DNA of 64,000 nucleotides from Littorina saxatilis (taxonomy: Eukaryota; Mollusca; Gastropoda; Littorinimorpha; Littorinidae). The position numbers and the translations under genes were made by a program. The stretch is taken from contig NC_090253.1 in assembly GCF_037325665.1 (NCBI RefSeq), positions 41,635,750-41,699,749 on the forward strand, written 5' to 3'. Shown piece after piece: positions 42,256 through 53,428 of this stretch. Position 1 is the stretch's first letter. Each line of letters starts with the position of its first letter. The notes beneath the pieces were generated by a model, which was not told where the DNA came from, searched no databases, and was given only the letters and a program-made list of their open reading frames with translations.

Positions 42256-42513
42256 AAATACACAAAACAAAGCGATCGGCAACATGAACTACAAACACTA
42301 GACTGGACAATGACAAAAACGTTACTCTATAATTGGTGACTGGTCACCCTGTCACAAAAGCAAATCTTTAACTCTCTAGTTAAATTATGCCCGCATTTAT
42401 TATGCACACAAAACCACGAACCAACGTTTACACAGCGATAATATTCTTTTGAAAATCGAACTGGCTTTTCAGAGAAAACGGGTTGTAACTTCCTGGATCT
42501 GCAAAAAAGACCG

Positions 42514-42520
42514 TATAAAA
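42514..42520 (+). promoter_or_regulatory. TATA box, secreted-gene copy 1
   Basis: TATAAAA in GACCGTATAAAAAGCTCG, 38 bases before the ATG at 42558. The upstream block (TTTACACAGCGATAATATTC) is shared with copies 2 and 3, so the promoter was duplicated with the exon. Confidence 0.6.
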
Positions 42521-42557
42521 AGCTCGCGAGTGAGTTACTCAGGTAGAACGTCATAAC

Positions 42558-42630
42558 ATGGCTACGCATCGCACTATTTTGATTTGTGCCTGTACAGTAC
42601 TACTTTTATACAGCCATTCTTGTGCTTCAG
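42558..42630 (+). CDS. Secreted-protein gene, signal-peptide exon, copy 1
   Basis: The exon has 24 codons plus one base, donor CAG|GTAAGA, phase 1. It encodes MATHRTILICACTVLLLYSH and SCAS, a clear signal peptide with cleavage likely after SCA. It looks identical to copy 2 at 47490 over the exon and at least 260 bp of intron, and about 75% like copy 3. No exon matching those at 60891 onward follows it closely. It may be an alternative first exon or the remnant of a duplicated gene. Confidence 0.7.
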
Positions 42631-42881
42631 GTAAGAAATAATTGTGCTATTGACTTATTTTAAACATTTTGTTTAATCTATGTATTAAATCATTTGTTTT
42701 TAATTCACATATAGTCTCTCTTTGCTGGTGATTTGTTCTCTTTTATTTTTTTCTCATTTATTTTGCTGTTGTCATTGTGAGTTCCTCGTACATTCTTCAC
42801 CTAGTTGAGGTTGACCATGGGGTGGTCAGTGTAAGGATTGCTTTACCGTATTTTCCTAACTGGGCTTTTTGTGTCGTTCAT

Positions 42882-42882
<1 letters not shown>

Positions 42883-42948
<66 letters not shown>

Positions 42949-43203
42949 CCTCGAGCCTGGAGAAAGACTGTGAATGTCTCTGCCTTTGTGTTGATATAAA
43001 CAGCATCGTTATTCGCGATCGATCACATTGACATTGGTCTCAGACTAAAGACACTGTCGACTTGGATGTGACCAAGTGGATACTAATGCCGGGTTCGGTT
43101 TTCCACCCAGTTTTCTTTTTGTACCGTACCTTCGTTGCGCGTGATGTGTAATATCCCCATTGCCATGGGCCGATGGCCTATAGCAATTAAACTTTCGTAT
43201 TCG

Positions 43204-43273
<70 letters not shown>

Positions 43274-43504
43274 GTATCTCTCTCTCACTCTCTGTCTCTC
43301 ACTCTCTGTATCTCTCTCTCTCTCTGTCTGTCTCTCTATCTCTCTGTCCCTGTCTCTCTCTCTCTCTGCCTCTCTCTGTCTGTCTCTGCCTGTCTGTCTG
43401 TCTCTGTCTCTGTTTCTGCCTTTCTGGCTGTCTGTCTGTCTGTCTCTCTCTCTGTCTCTCTCTCTGTCTTTCTCTCTGTCTGTCTGTGTCTCTCTCTTTT
43501 TCTT

Positions 43505-43602
<98 letters not shown>

Positions 43603-43605
43603 GTC
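42883..43605. repeat. Two long CT-rich microsatellites
   Basis: (CT)n of about 62 bp at 42883-42944 and a compound CT/CTGT array at 43207-43600. Between them is unique AT-neutral sequence. The Ser/Leu and Arg/Glu ORFs on both strands are artefacts. Confidence 0.9.
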
Positions 43606-43730
43606 CGGCCCTGCTGTTTATGAAAATGTCTCTGGTATTAATATTTGAACAGACAAACAATTAGTGACAAAAACTTATCTTGATGGAATATTCGGCCGCT
43701 CGCTAGGAAGGCACAAATGATAATAACAAG

Positions 43731-44596
43731 AAGGGCAAAGCCCATACGACTCACATGCTTGACCTTGACCTTTACATGACCTTGACCTTCAGGGTCAAGG
43801 TCAAATAACTAAACCTAGCAATGACATCATACACTAAGAACTGCTTTACACATTTTTCCTACCAAAATACATGTGACCTTGACCCAAGGTCAAGGTCATC
43901 CAAGGTCATGCAACACAAAGCTGTTAATTCAAGACATAGGAAGTACAATGGTGCTTATTGGCCCTTTCTACCATGAGATATGGTCACTTTTAGTGGTTCA
44001 CTACCTTATTTTGGTCACATTTCATAAGGGTCAAAGTGACCTTGACCTTGATCATATGTGACCAAATGTGTCTCATGATGAAAGCATAACATGTGCCCCA
44101 CATTATTTTTAGGTTTGAAACAGTTATCTTCCATAGTTCAGGGTCAAGGTCACTTCAAAATATGTATGCAATCCAACTTTGAAGAGCTCCTGTGACCTTG
44201 ACCTTGAAGCAAGGTAAACCAAACTGGTATCAAAAGATGGGGCTTACTTTGCCCTATATATCATATATAGGTGAGGTATTCAATCTCAAAAACTTCAGAG
44301 AAAATGTGAAAAATGGGAAAAATAGCTGTTTTTTAGACAACATTTATGGCCCCTGCGACCTTGACCTTGAAGCAAGGTCAAGATGCTATGTATGTTTTTT
44401 GGGGCCTTGTCATCATACACCATCTTGCCAAATTTGGTACTGATAGACTGAATAGTGTCCAAGAAATATCCAACGTTAAAGTTTTCCGGACGGCCGGCCG
44501 GCCGGCCGGACAGACGGACGGACGGACGGACGGACGGACGGGCGGACGACTCGGGTGAGTACATAGACTCACTTTTGCTTCGCATGTGAGTCAATA
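43731..44596 (-). mobile_element. AGGTCA-rich interspersed element, copy 3
   Basis: A full-length reversed copy. AATGATAATA occurs on both sides (about 43717 and 44600), a probable target duplication of about 10 bp, within or next to a SINE-like AAT tail. Its CCGT block (44485-44550) includes a CCGG run unlike the other copies. It again has many TGACCTTGA/TCAAGGTCA motifs. Confidence 0.75.
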
Positions 44597-44894
44597 ATGA
44601 TAATAACTGGACATTTTTAAGTGCCCATAACCTATGGCTCTAGGCCCTTTACAAAAGAACATATACAGAATAGAACAATTAAATGTACAACCTACAAAAG
44701 ACAATTAACCATACGGACAAAAATCACCACATGTACTGTTCACACAATATTCATATATATGCTAGACACACTATATATACACACATACCCAGCGAACACT
44801 TTCAACAATCATGCCAACTTTGTGGGAGAGGAGTACGTGCAGAAATGGAATGGAAAAGACATTAGGCCGGGTTGGTGTACTATTGTATGAAAAA

Positions 44895-45760
44895 ACAAGT
44901 CGCGTAAGGCGAAAATACAACATTTAGTCAAGTAGCTGTCGAACTCACAGAATGAAACTGAACGCAACGCAACGCAGCAAGACCGTATACTCGTAGCATC
45001 GTCACTCCACCGCCCGTGGCAAAGGCAGTGCCAGTGGAATTGACAAGAAGAGCGGGGTATTCGTTGCGCTGAGAAGGATAGCACGCTTTTCTGTACCTCT
45101 CTTCGTTTTAACTTTCTGAGCGTGTTTTTAATCCAAACATATCATATCTATATGTTTTTGGAATCAGGAACCGACAAGGAATAAGATGAAAGTGTTTTTA
45201 AATTGATTTAGAAAAAAAAATTTGATAATAATTTTGATATATTTAATTTTCAGAGCTTGTTGTTAATCCAAATATAACATATTTATATGTTTTTGGAATC
45301 AGCAAATGATGGAGAATAAGATGAACGTAAATTTGGATCGTTTTATAAAAAAAAATTTTTTTACAATTTTCAGATTTTTAATGACCAAAGTCATTAATTA
45401 ATTTTTAAGCCACCAAGCTGAAATGCAATACCGAAGTCCGGGCTTTGTCGAAGATTACTTGACCAAAATATCAACCAATTTGGTTGAAAAATGAGGGCGT
45501 GACAGTGCCGCCTCAACTTTCACGAAAAGCCGGATATGACGTCATCAAAGACATTTATCAAAAAAATGAAAAAAACGAATGGGGATATCATATTCAGGAA
45601 CTCTCATGTCAAATTTCATAAAGATCGGTCCAGTAGTTTAGTCTGAATCGCTCTACACACACACACAGACAGACACAGAGACACACATACACCACGACCC
45701 TCGTCTCGATTCCCCCCTCTATGTTAAAACATTTAGTCAAAACTTGACTAAATGTAAAAA
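44895..45760 (+). mobile_element. Inverted-repeat element, family E, copy 2
   Basis: An 866-bp copy starting ACAAGTCGCGTAAGGCG and ending CTTGACTAAATGTAAAAA. It is followed without a gap by a reverse transcriptase fragment. Confidence 0.75.
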
Positions 45761-46088
45761 GACTCTCTCCTATAAAAAGCAGGCACTACTGGGCACCTTC
45801 TTTGATGTGAAGGGAGCTTACGATAGTGTATGGCACGCCAGACTGCTACACATATTATCAAATATTGGATTATCTGGGAATATTTATCATTTTATTTACT
45901 GACAGAACATTGCATGTTAAAGTCGGCTCTGCCCTCTCTGCGTCTCACAAACTGGACATGGGGGTACCCCAGGGTAACATTATTGCGCCAACCCTCTTCA
46001 GCATCATGTTACATGATATAGACAAGATGGACGTAGGAGGAGCATCCGTACTGCTGTATGCTGACGATCTTGCCCTCCTTGATAATAA
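45761..46088 (+). pseudogene. LINE reverse transcriptase fragment
   Basis: Encodes GTFFDVKGAYDSVWHARLL, then after a frameshift near 45890 DRTLHVKVGSALSASHKLD, MGVPQGNIIAPTLFSIMLHD and LLYADDLALL. FDVKGAYDSV, GVPQG and YADD are the A, B and C motifs of non-LTR reverse transcriptases (Jockey/I-like groups). About 110 codons of the palm remain, with no endonuclease and no 3' end. It is bounded exactly by two family E elements, so it is a dead piece. Confidence 0.85.
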
Positions 46089-46963
46089 ACAAGTCGCGTA
46101 AGGCGAAAATACAACATTTAGTCAAGTAGCTGTCGAACTCACAGAATGAAACTGAACGCAATGCAACGCAGCAAGACCGTATACTCGTAGCATCGTCAGT
46201 CCACCGCGCACGGCAAAGGCAGTGAAATTGACAAGAAGAGCGGGGTAGTACTTGCGCTGAGAAGGATAGCACGCTTTTCTGTACCTCTCTTCGTTTTAAC
46301 TTTCTGAGCGTGTTTTTAATCCAAACATATCATATCTATATGTTTTTGGAATCAGGAACCGACAAGGAATAAGATGAAGGTGTTTTTAAATTGATTTGGA
46401 CAATTTAATTTTGATAATAATTTTTATATTTTTAATTTTCAGAGCTTGTTTTTAATCAAAATATAACATATTTATATATTTTTGGAATCAGAAAATGATG
46501 AAAAATAAGATGTACGTAAATTTGGATCGTTTTATAAAACAAATATTTTTTTTACAATTTTCAGATTTTTAATGACCAAACTCACTCATTAGTTTTTAAG
46601 CCACCAAGCTGAAATGCAATACCAAACCCCGGCCTTCGTCGAAGATTACTTGACCAAAATTTCAACCAATTTGGTTGAAAAATGAGAGCGTGACAGTGCC
46701 GCCTCAACTTTCACGAAAAGCCGGATATGACGTCATCAAAGACATTTATCAAAAAAATGAAAAAAACATATGGGGATTTCATACCCAGGAACTCTCATGT
46801 CAAATTTCATAAAGATCGGTCCAGTAGTTTAGTCTGAATCGCTCTACACACACACACAGACAGACAGACACACACACACACACACACACATACACCACGA
46901 CCCTCGTCTCGATTCCCCCCTCTACGTTAAAATATTTAGTCAAAACTTGACTAAATATAAAAA
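46089..46963 (+). mobile_element. Inverted-repeat element, family E, copy 3
   Basis: An 875-bp copy with the same ends as copy 2 and a longer CA tract (46850-46892). Confidence 0.75.
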
Positions 46964-46974
46964 GATTTCAACTG

Positions 46975-47270
46975 TACACTACATTCGGGTATGCACGTTA
47001 AAGATCCCACGATTGACAAAAGGGTCTTTCCTGGCAAAATTGTATAGGCGTAGATAAAAATGTCCACCAAAATACTCGTGTGACTTGGAATAATAGGCCG
47101 TGAAAGGTGGATGCAGCGCCTATAGGCTGTTGATCTACTGGCCGATGTGAATGCGTGATAATTATTGTGTAAAAAATTCCATCTCACACGGCATACGCGC
47201 TTTGAACTTCGGATAAGGCGCTATATAAATACCCGTTATTATTATTATAAATACCCGTTATTATTATTGT
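46975..47270 (+). repeat. SINE-like repeat with (ATT)n tail, family D
   Basis: Contains CACGTTAAAGATCCCACGAT, GGTCTTTCCTGGC and, near the end, GGCGCTATATAAATACCCG followed by TTATTATTAT. This is the 3' part of a common mollusc-type SINE. The tRNA head is missing. Confidence 0.65.
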
Positions 47271-47445
47271 TTGAAAGAGCTGAGTACTGAGTACAAGCAA
47301 ATCTTCAACTCTGGCATTATGCCCGCATTTATTATGCACACAAAACCACGAACCAACGTTTACACAGCGATAATATTCTTTTGAAAATCGAACTGGCTTT
47401 TCAGAGAAAACGGGTTGTAACTTCCTGGATCTGCAAAAAAGACCG

Positions 47446-47452
47446 TATAAAA
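47446..47452 (+). promoter_or_regulatory. TATA box, secreted-gene copy 2
   Basis: Identical in sequence and position to the box of copy 1; the ATG follows at 47490. Confidence 0.6.
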
Positions 47453-47489
47453 AGCTCGCGAGTGAGTTACTCAGGTAGAACGTCATAAC

Positions 47490-47562
47490 ATGGCTACGCA
47501 TCGCACTATTTTGATTTGTGCCTGTACAGTACTACTTTTATACAGCCATTCTTGTGCTTCAG
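47490..47562 (+). CDS. Secreted-protein gene, signal-peptide exon, copy 2
   Basis: The same 24 codons as copy 1 (MATHRTILICACTVLLLYSH, SCAS), same donor and phase 1. It lies 4932 bases downstream of copy 1. Its intron ends in a CT run and a family E 3' end (47960-48008) instead of the sequence that follows copy 1. It could splice to the exons at 60891 onward, be a remnant, or reflect an assembly duplication. Confidence 0.65.
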
Positions 47563-47820
47563 GTAAGAAATAATTGTGCTATTGACTTATTTTAAACATT
47601 TTGTTTAATCTATGTATTAAATCATTTGTTTTTAATTCACATATAGTCTCTCTTTGCTGGTGATTTGTTCTCTTTTATTTTTTTCTCATTTATTTTGCTG
47701 TTGTCATTGTGAGTTCCTCGTACATTCTTCACCTAGTTGAGGTTGACCATGGGGTGGTCAGTGTAAGGATTGCTTTACCGTATTTTCCTAACTGGGCTTT
47801 TTGTGTCGTTCATGTTCTCT

Positions 47821-47824
47821 CTCG

Positions 47825-47875
<51 letters not shown>

Positions 47876-47914
47876 GTCTCTCTCTCTGTCTCTCTCTCTG
47901 TCTCTGTGTCTCTG

Positions 47915-47948
<34 letters not shown>

Positions 47949-47975
47949 CCACACACATACAGCACCCTCGTCTCG
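47821..47975. repeat. CT/GT microsatellite passing into a CA run
   Basis: A compound (CT)n/(CTGT)n array followed by (CA)n. The CA run and what follows to 48008 (CACCCTCGTCTCGATTCCCA to ATTTAGTCAAAAC) are the right end of a family E element without its body. Confidence 0.8.
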
Positions 47976-48009
47976 ATTCCCAGTCTATGTTAAAACATTT
48001 AGTCAAAAC

Positions 48010-48573
48010 CAAATGGCTTTGAAGACAGCATTTACGATAAATTACAACCAGGTTCAGGGCAATCGCCATGCAAGAAAGTCTTCATGTTTTTGTCATAGAC
48101 TATTTCGCAGGGGAACGCATTTTGGAGAGAACATTAAAGTCGGAACATTTGACCTACAGACCAGGAACTTGATGATCATGCATAAACCGAACTTAATGCC
48201 ACAACTGCTTTGAAAATATTTGCTGACTGAAATTGATTGACAAAATGACACCCTTCCTGCTTAAGCCACTTTCGCTACAAACTGGCTTCGCACGCGCTCA
48301 CTGCGTGGGACTTTAACTGCCCTTGTGTGCTTTATATTGTTCCTCAATCACTCTAAGTTCTTCAGGTGTGATCAAGTGATTGTTGATTTGTTTACTTATC
48401 CACAATAGAATCTTAGAAATATCACCCGTAGAGATTTTGTGGAAAAATAGGATACCCCAAACTCAAGTTTCTTGAAAATTAGCCCGTTTTTCCCTATTTA
48501 ATTATTCAGAACTCCTTGAACTTCAGAAAAGTTCACTTTAACAAAAGTTACAACCGTTTCACAAGGGACTCCA
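48010..48573. other. Unannotated stretch
   Basis: No coding sequence, repeat relation or RNA gene recognised. Confidence 0.3.
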
Positions 48574-49241
48574 TTAAAAACCTCCCGTAAACCATCACAG
48601 ATACTGTCAGGCTTTTATACACAGTACAAACACCCTTTCATTTAAACACTCACCGCTTCAGAACATCCTAGGTGCCCTCCGTAAAGAGCGAGCAATTTTC
48701 AAAGAATTTATTTTTGCGTGGTTTATCTTACCCCTGAGCCATCGTGAACCCGTGTGATCCAGTTTCCCTTTTTCACAATGTAGTCGTCAATTAGTAATTT
48801 GAATGCGACTCGATGTGAGCTTATCTGCAATAGCACGTTATTATGTACCTCTGACTATGCACCGGCTGTGGTTCACAAGAACTCCAGCGATGGCTTTTGA
48901 CTGTTCAGAGGAACTGGCGATAGGCATAAACCGTCGTCTGCTACGAGAATTGTACTGATCTTGTCTCGATGAAAAAAGAATTCTTTTATAATTTAAGAAT
49001 GTTTTAACAAGCTGTCAATTTATTATTTAGATTAAAAGTTAAGTCGAGCGCCAAAACGCACCACGGTCCGATTGTCTCTGCGACAATCCGCAACATTAAT
49101 TCTTTAAAAATTGCTCGCTCTTTACGTAGGGCACCTAGGATGTTCCCGTTTGGTGAGCGTTCAAATGGAAGGGTGTTTTTACTGTGTGTAAAAGCCTGAC
49201 AGTATCTGTGATGGTTTACGGGAGGCTTACTGTGCCTTTAA
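48574..49241. mobile_element. TTAA-targeting MITE, family F, copy 1
   Basis: The inverted arms of about 110 bp read CCTCCCGTAAACCATCACAG at the left and CTGTGATGGTTTACGGGAGG at the right. Further in, AGAGCGAGCAATTTTCAAAG pairs with its mirror near 49105. It ends TGCCTTTAA. A full copy lies at 61677-62417 and a fragment at 53119-53225. Confidence 0.75.
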
Positions 49242-49276
49242 GTAAAAAAAAAAAAAAAAAGTAATTTTTTTTTAAA

Positions 49277-50007
49277 AAAGTCGCGTAAGGCGAAATTACT
49301 ACATTTAGTCAAGCTGTGGAACTCACAGAATGAAACTGAACGCACTGCATTTTTTCACAATGACCGTAGTTCGCCGCTCGTGCAAAAGGCAGTGAAATTA
49401 ACGAGCGTGGTAGTGGTTTGCGCTGTGCTGCAGAGCAGGCTTTTCTGTACCTCTCTTCGTTTTAACTTTCTGAGCGTGTTTTTAATCCAAACATATCTTA
49501 TCTATTATGTTTTGGGAATCAGGAACCGACAAGGAATAAGATGAAATTGTTTTTAAATCGATTTTGGAAATTTTATTTTAATCATAATTTTTATATTTTT
49601 AATTTTCAGAGCTTGTTTTTAATTATTTATATTTTGTTGGAATCAGAATCAGAAAATGATGAAGAATAAGATATACGTAATTTTGGATCATTTTATAAAA
49701 AAATAAATTTAATTACAATTTTCAGATTTTTAATGACCAAAGTCATCAATTAATTTTTAAGCCTCCAAGCTGAAATGCAATACCAAAGTCCGGCCTTCGT
49801 CGAAAATTGCTTGGCCAAAATTTCAATCAATTTTATTAAAAAATCAGGGTGTGACAGTGCCGCCTCAACTTTTACAAAAAGCCGGATATGACGTCCTCAA
49901 AGACATTTATCCAAAAAATGAAAAACAATTATTTGTTGGGGAATATCATACCCAGGAACTCTCATGTAAAATTTCATAAAGATCGGTCCAGTACTTTGGT
50001 CTGAATC

Positions 50008-50064
<57 letters not shown>

Positions 50065-50150
50065 ACACACACACACATACACCACGACCCTCGTCTCGAT
50101 TCCCCCTCTATGTTAAAACATTTTGTCAAAACTTGACTAAATGTAAAAAG
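49277..50150 (+). mobile_element. Inverted-repeat element, family E, copy 4
   Basis: An 874-bp, more diverged copy, with a long CA tract at 50015-50078 and the usual right end CTTGACTAAATGTAAAAAG. Confidence 0.7.
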
Positions 50151-50429
50151 ACGCAGCCCACGGAATATTATAATTAGGTTTCTGAAGGCCAGTCATGGGT
50201 TTTTCCTCTCGACTGTGCAGATTTTGTTGACTTGCACTGTTAGCAAAATAAAACCCAGCGAAGGACTCGATTGTAGTGGTTGTCATTGACAGCATTTCAT
50301 TTTAAGTCGTTGCGCGTCTATGGCAATAGAATAAACCGAGTTTTGAGAATGTCCTCGATCGTTTGTCATGTTTACTTTTGTGGTACACACGCACGTATAC
50401 TGACTTATCCGTCCGTCGCAAATACAGAT

Positions 50430-50535
50430 AAGATATGATAAGATAAGATAAGATCAGATCAGATACGATAAGATAAGATAAGACAAGATAAGATAAGATG
50501 TATATAAGAGTAGAGAAGAGAAGAGAAGATAAGAG
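50430..50535. repeat. GATAA/GAGAA microsatellite
   Basis: About a dozen AGATAAGAT units passing into AGAGAAG units. Each GATAA is a GATA-factor core, but the array is a plain microsatellite. A C run lies at 50645-50666. Confidence 0.7.
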
Positions 50536-50669
50536 ATCTGAAGAGAAGAGAAAATTAGACAATTCTTTATTATGGATGGTTATGGCCGACTTATTGCGAT
50601 ATATCTTTATATGACAGTTAAGGAAAAAGCATACATATTGCTGCCCCCCCCCCCCCCCCCCCCCCATTC

Positions 50670-52420
50670 AGCTTTCCCCTAGAAATGGGAGCGTCCTTTG
50701 GGACTACTCTCCTCATTTATCGATGCAAAGTCACAAGTGCTTGAGCCAATCAGAAGAGGGCTTATTTGGGGTCGCTTTTGAGCTCTGATTTGACAGCTTT
50801 TTTTAAGGTCTTGGGTACATTGAAACTTCGTGACAAAAAGTCTTATTTTCGAAGGGGGTATAACCAGAAATCCCAAGGGGTGTCATTAAGTCTGGAGCAT
50901 GTGTGAGGCAAAAATGGGATCATTTGGAATTTTAGGAATGGAGTTACGGCCCTTCTTTTGTGGAGACTGGCATTTTCATTGAAAAGAAGCGCAGTCTGGG
51001 TTTCGCAGTTTGGTCGCTGACTGTTCAACTCGTGAATAAGTTTGGGTATAAAGGTTTCTGCATAGTATGTGACAATGAGAGTGCTGTTAGCAGACATAAT
51101 ATCGACAACCTTTGTTGTCGAAAAATACAGCAAATAGCCCTGTTTTTGCTTTTAAAAACCTTGCTTACAAATGTGGTGCATTTCGTCATGTTGGTCCAGA
51201 GACGCTTTGTTTCTGTGTTTTCTGGCAACAAAGTAGAAGGAAACCAAAGTCTTATAATCAGTGACTATAGTCATCACAAGTTTGAGTCTACTTTGTTCAA
51301 AACGGTTGAGCAGATCGAGTGCAAGAGCAACCCGTTGAGTCTTCCGTTTCCCAGACACCTAATGTGACAACCATTTTGCGTCCAGCTTTTGAAGCAGAAG
51401 ATCATTGTGTATAATTTTCTGGATTGTTTCATATGGAAGTTTAAATGTCGCTCTTTATACTCGTACACTCACTTTTTAATTCAAGTTCTTATGTTTTGAC
51501 ACAGCTTCTACATTATTCTCGTTTGAAGCGCTCTTCTGAAGCAGGTCTGGCTTGTCAGAGTTATTCCCCTTTTCCTCTTTTCTTTTGTCAGGTTGTAGAA
51601 TATGGAGCAACTTTGATTCATGTAACTTTCTTCAACTTTGTAGAAATTTCCATTGTATCATAACCATGCTACGCTCTTTCAAAGAAGTGAACTGGATTTT
51701 GCATAGTGCTTGACAAAAGACCCCGAGTTTTGAAGCACAACCCAAAAGTGATGTATTCAGAAACCTCGTCATTTATGACCAAGCAACATAATGGAGGGTG
51801 TACTAGTTAAATGTTTGGCCTTTCAAATGATATATTCCTTTTTATGATCAGTGACCTGAGACATTCATAATAGCGGTTTGATCATTTTGTTTGGATCATA
51901 CCTCGTATACACAGTTACAACTTTTTGTAAAGCTTTCAGCTTGGAAAAAAACATATGGAATCAGACGTGTCTAAATCCAATTGTACAAAGTAGGTTTCAA
52001 ACGGTTGCAAAGGAATCATTCATGTGCACATGGAACATTTCACACAAAAATATTAGTGGAACGATGCATCCATAGCAATAAAATGTTCAACAAAAACCTT
52101 CTCTAATTCGCAGTGCATAAAACAAGTATGCTCCAGGTGAATGACAGAGGGTTTCATGTCTGCATTTTAACAAACCAATATAATCTTCGTGACTACGGAA
52201 GCACCCCACACCCATACACGGCAAATGTACCTTTTTTTTCTCTCAAGAAGAGACCCAAAGGCCCCTTATAGATGCTAATTGTTTAACAGTAGCTGGAGAG
52301 CAAGGTCACCCAGACCCCTTACCCCCCCCCCCCCCATCCCCTCCTGGCCAGCCACTGTACCATTATCTCATGTTGTAAGCACCTCCATGCACTTGGGCCG
52401 GATCTGCTGTTCATGAACAT
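50670..52420. other. Unannotated stretch
   Basis: 1.75 kb with short ORFs on both strands, none recognisable (the longest, 50960-51367, has no known motif). It has no repeat matching elsewhere in the window apart from a C run at 52322-52335. Probably spacer. Confidence 0.3.
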
Positions 52421-52433
52421 GCCTCTGGTGCAA

Positions 52434-52977
52434 ATTGATAAATATACTCACAATATTTTCATGAAACAAACTCAGTTTATTAAAAACGGGATTCCGTATC
52501 AACAGCTAGTAACAGTTGGATAAAGACAGGTGATGTATATTACTACTGTGACAGGGGAGGCTACCGCTCCTTTCACAGCAGACTCTGCACCCGAGTTGTT
52601 GGCCTTTAAGTCAACACCGGTGGATTGTAGAATTCTGTTTGTGATGGGGTCTGGTGGTTTCCGATTGTCTGTATGTTCATGGAAACCTTCGGGTTTGCAT
52701 AACAGTTTTTATAGGGCTAAGAAATTAGCCCTAACATTTTCAATCCTGTTTGATTGCACTTCGCCTCCCGAGGTGATCGTAGTGTTTCGGCACTCGGTTA
52801 CACTACAATAGTCAATGTATTCCACTGATTTTCAGGATGTGCTCTGAAAATGTACTATGTAACTGAATATATATGTTCAACTCTGTCAATGCTGTGACTT
52901 ATCAGTAACAAAGCTTTTTAATTTGTCATTATAAATTTGTACTTGCCTGAATAAAAAATTGTTGAAGGAAAAAAAAA
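52434..52977 (+). mobile_element. Retro-inserted sequence with A tail and 13-bp target duplication
   Basis: GCCTCTGGTGCAA at 52421-52433 recurs at 52978-52990. The 544 bp between end GAATAAAAAATTG and an A-rich tail (AAGGAAAAAAAAA), the signature of LINE-type integration. A 93-codon ORF inside (52530-52811) is not recognised. It may be the 3' end of a LINE or a retrocopy of an unknown transcript. Confidence 0.65.
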
Positions 52978-53118
52978 GCCTCTGGTGCAATGTTCAACTT
53001 TGAAGGTAACACTTAACAGTGTGCACCTTTTGATACAAATTGCTACATGTCTTAATAAGGAATATCAATATTTGAATAATACCGGGAAAAAGAACGTAGA
53101 AAATCTTCAACTCTCTAG

Positions 53119-53225
53119 TTAAAGGCACAGCAAGCCTCCCGTAAGCCATCACAGATACTGTCAAGCGTTTACACACAGTACAAACACACTTTCATTTAAA
53201 CACTCACCACTTGAGAACATCCTTA
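53119..53225. mobile_element. TTAA-targeting MITE, family F, left-end fragment
   Basis: Starts TTAAAGGCACAGCAAGCCTC and breaks off at GAGAACATCC. The matching position upstream of secreted-gene copy 1 (about 42380) reads CTCTCTAGTTAAATTATGC without the element, a paralogous empty site. Confidence 0.75.
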
Positions 53226-53303
53226 TAATGCACACACAGCCACGATCCATCGTTTACACAGCGATCGTATTCTGTTGACAATTCCTGGATCAGCACAGAG
53301 GCC

Positions 53304-53312
53304 ATACAAAAA
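53304..53312 (+). promoter_or_regulatory. Degenerate TATA box, secreted-gene copy 3
   Basis: CATACAAAAAGCTTGC lines up with the CGTATAAAAAGCTCGC of copies 1 and 2, with T to C in the box. The block TTTACACAGCGAT upstream is conserved. The ATG follows at 53356. Confidence 0.45.
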
Positions 53313-53355
53313 GCTTGCTTGTGAGTTGATCATGCAGACTGGCCTGTAGACAACC

Positions 53356-53428
53356 ATGGCGACACATCGCAATATTTTCCTATGTGCAGGCGGAGTGCTT
53401 CTTTTGTACAGTCATTCCCAAGCTTCAA
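53356..53428 (+). CDS. Secreted-protein gene, signal-peptide exon, copy 3 (exon 1)
   Basis: The exon has 24 codons plus one base, donor TCAA|GTAAGA, phase 1. It encodes MATHRNIFLCAGGVLLLYSH and SQAS, a signal peptide with cleavage likely after SQA. Its intron start matches copies 1 and 2. After a 7.3-kb LINE insertion (53494-60789) the intron continues with sequence matching the next part of the intron of copy 1 (ATGTATTAAATCATTTG). So this copy is the natural first exon for the exons at 60891, 61332 and 63555. Confidence 0.75.

Larger units (their letters stand above)
42388..42888 (+). repeat. Duplicated promoter/exon/intron block, copy 1
   Basis: Matches 47320-47820 at a constant offset of 4932 bases, with no difference that I could find by eye. 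It runs from ATGCCCGCATTTATTATGC to the start of the CT run. The 4.4 kb between the copies contains transposons not shared by both sides. Confidence 0.85.

Noticed and set aside
43135-43660. Ser/Leu-rich and Arg/Glu-rich ORFs of 130-160 codons
   Set aside because: They are translations of CT/GA microsatellites, as are those at 16330-17057 and 47709-48213.
50960-51367. 135-codon ORF
   Set aside because: No motif, no neighbours, no splice or promoter context; length is compatible with chance.
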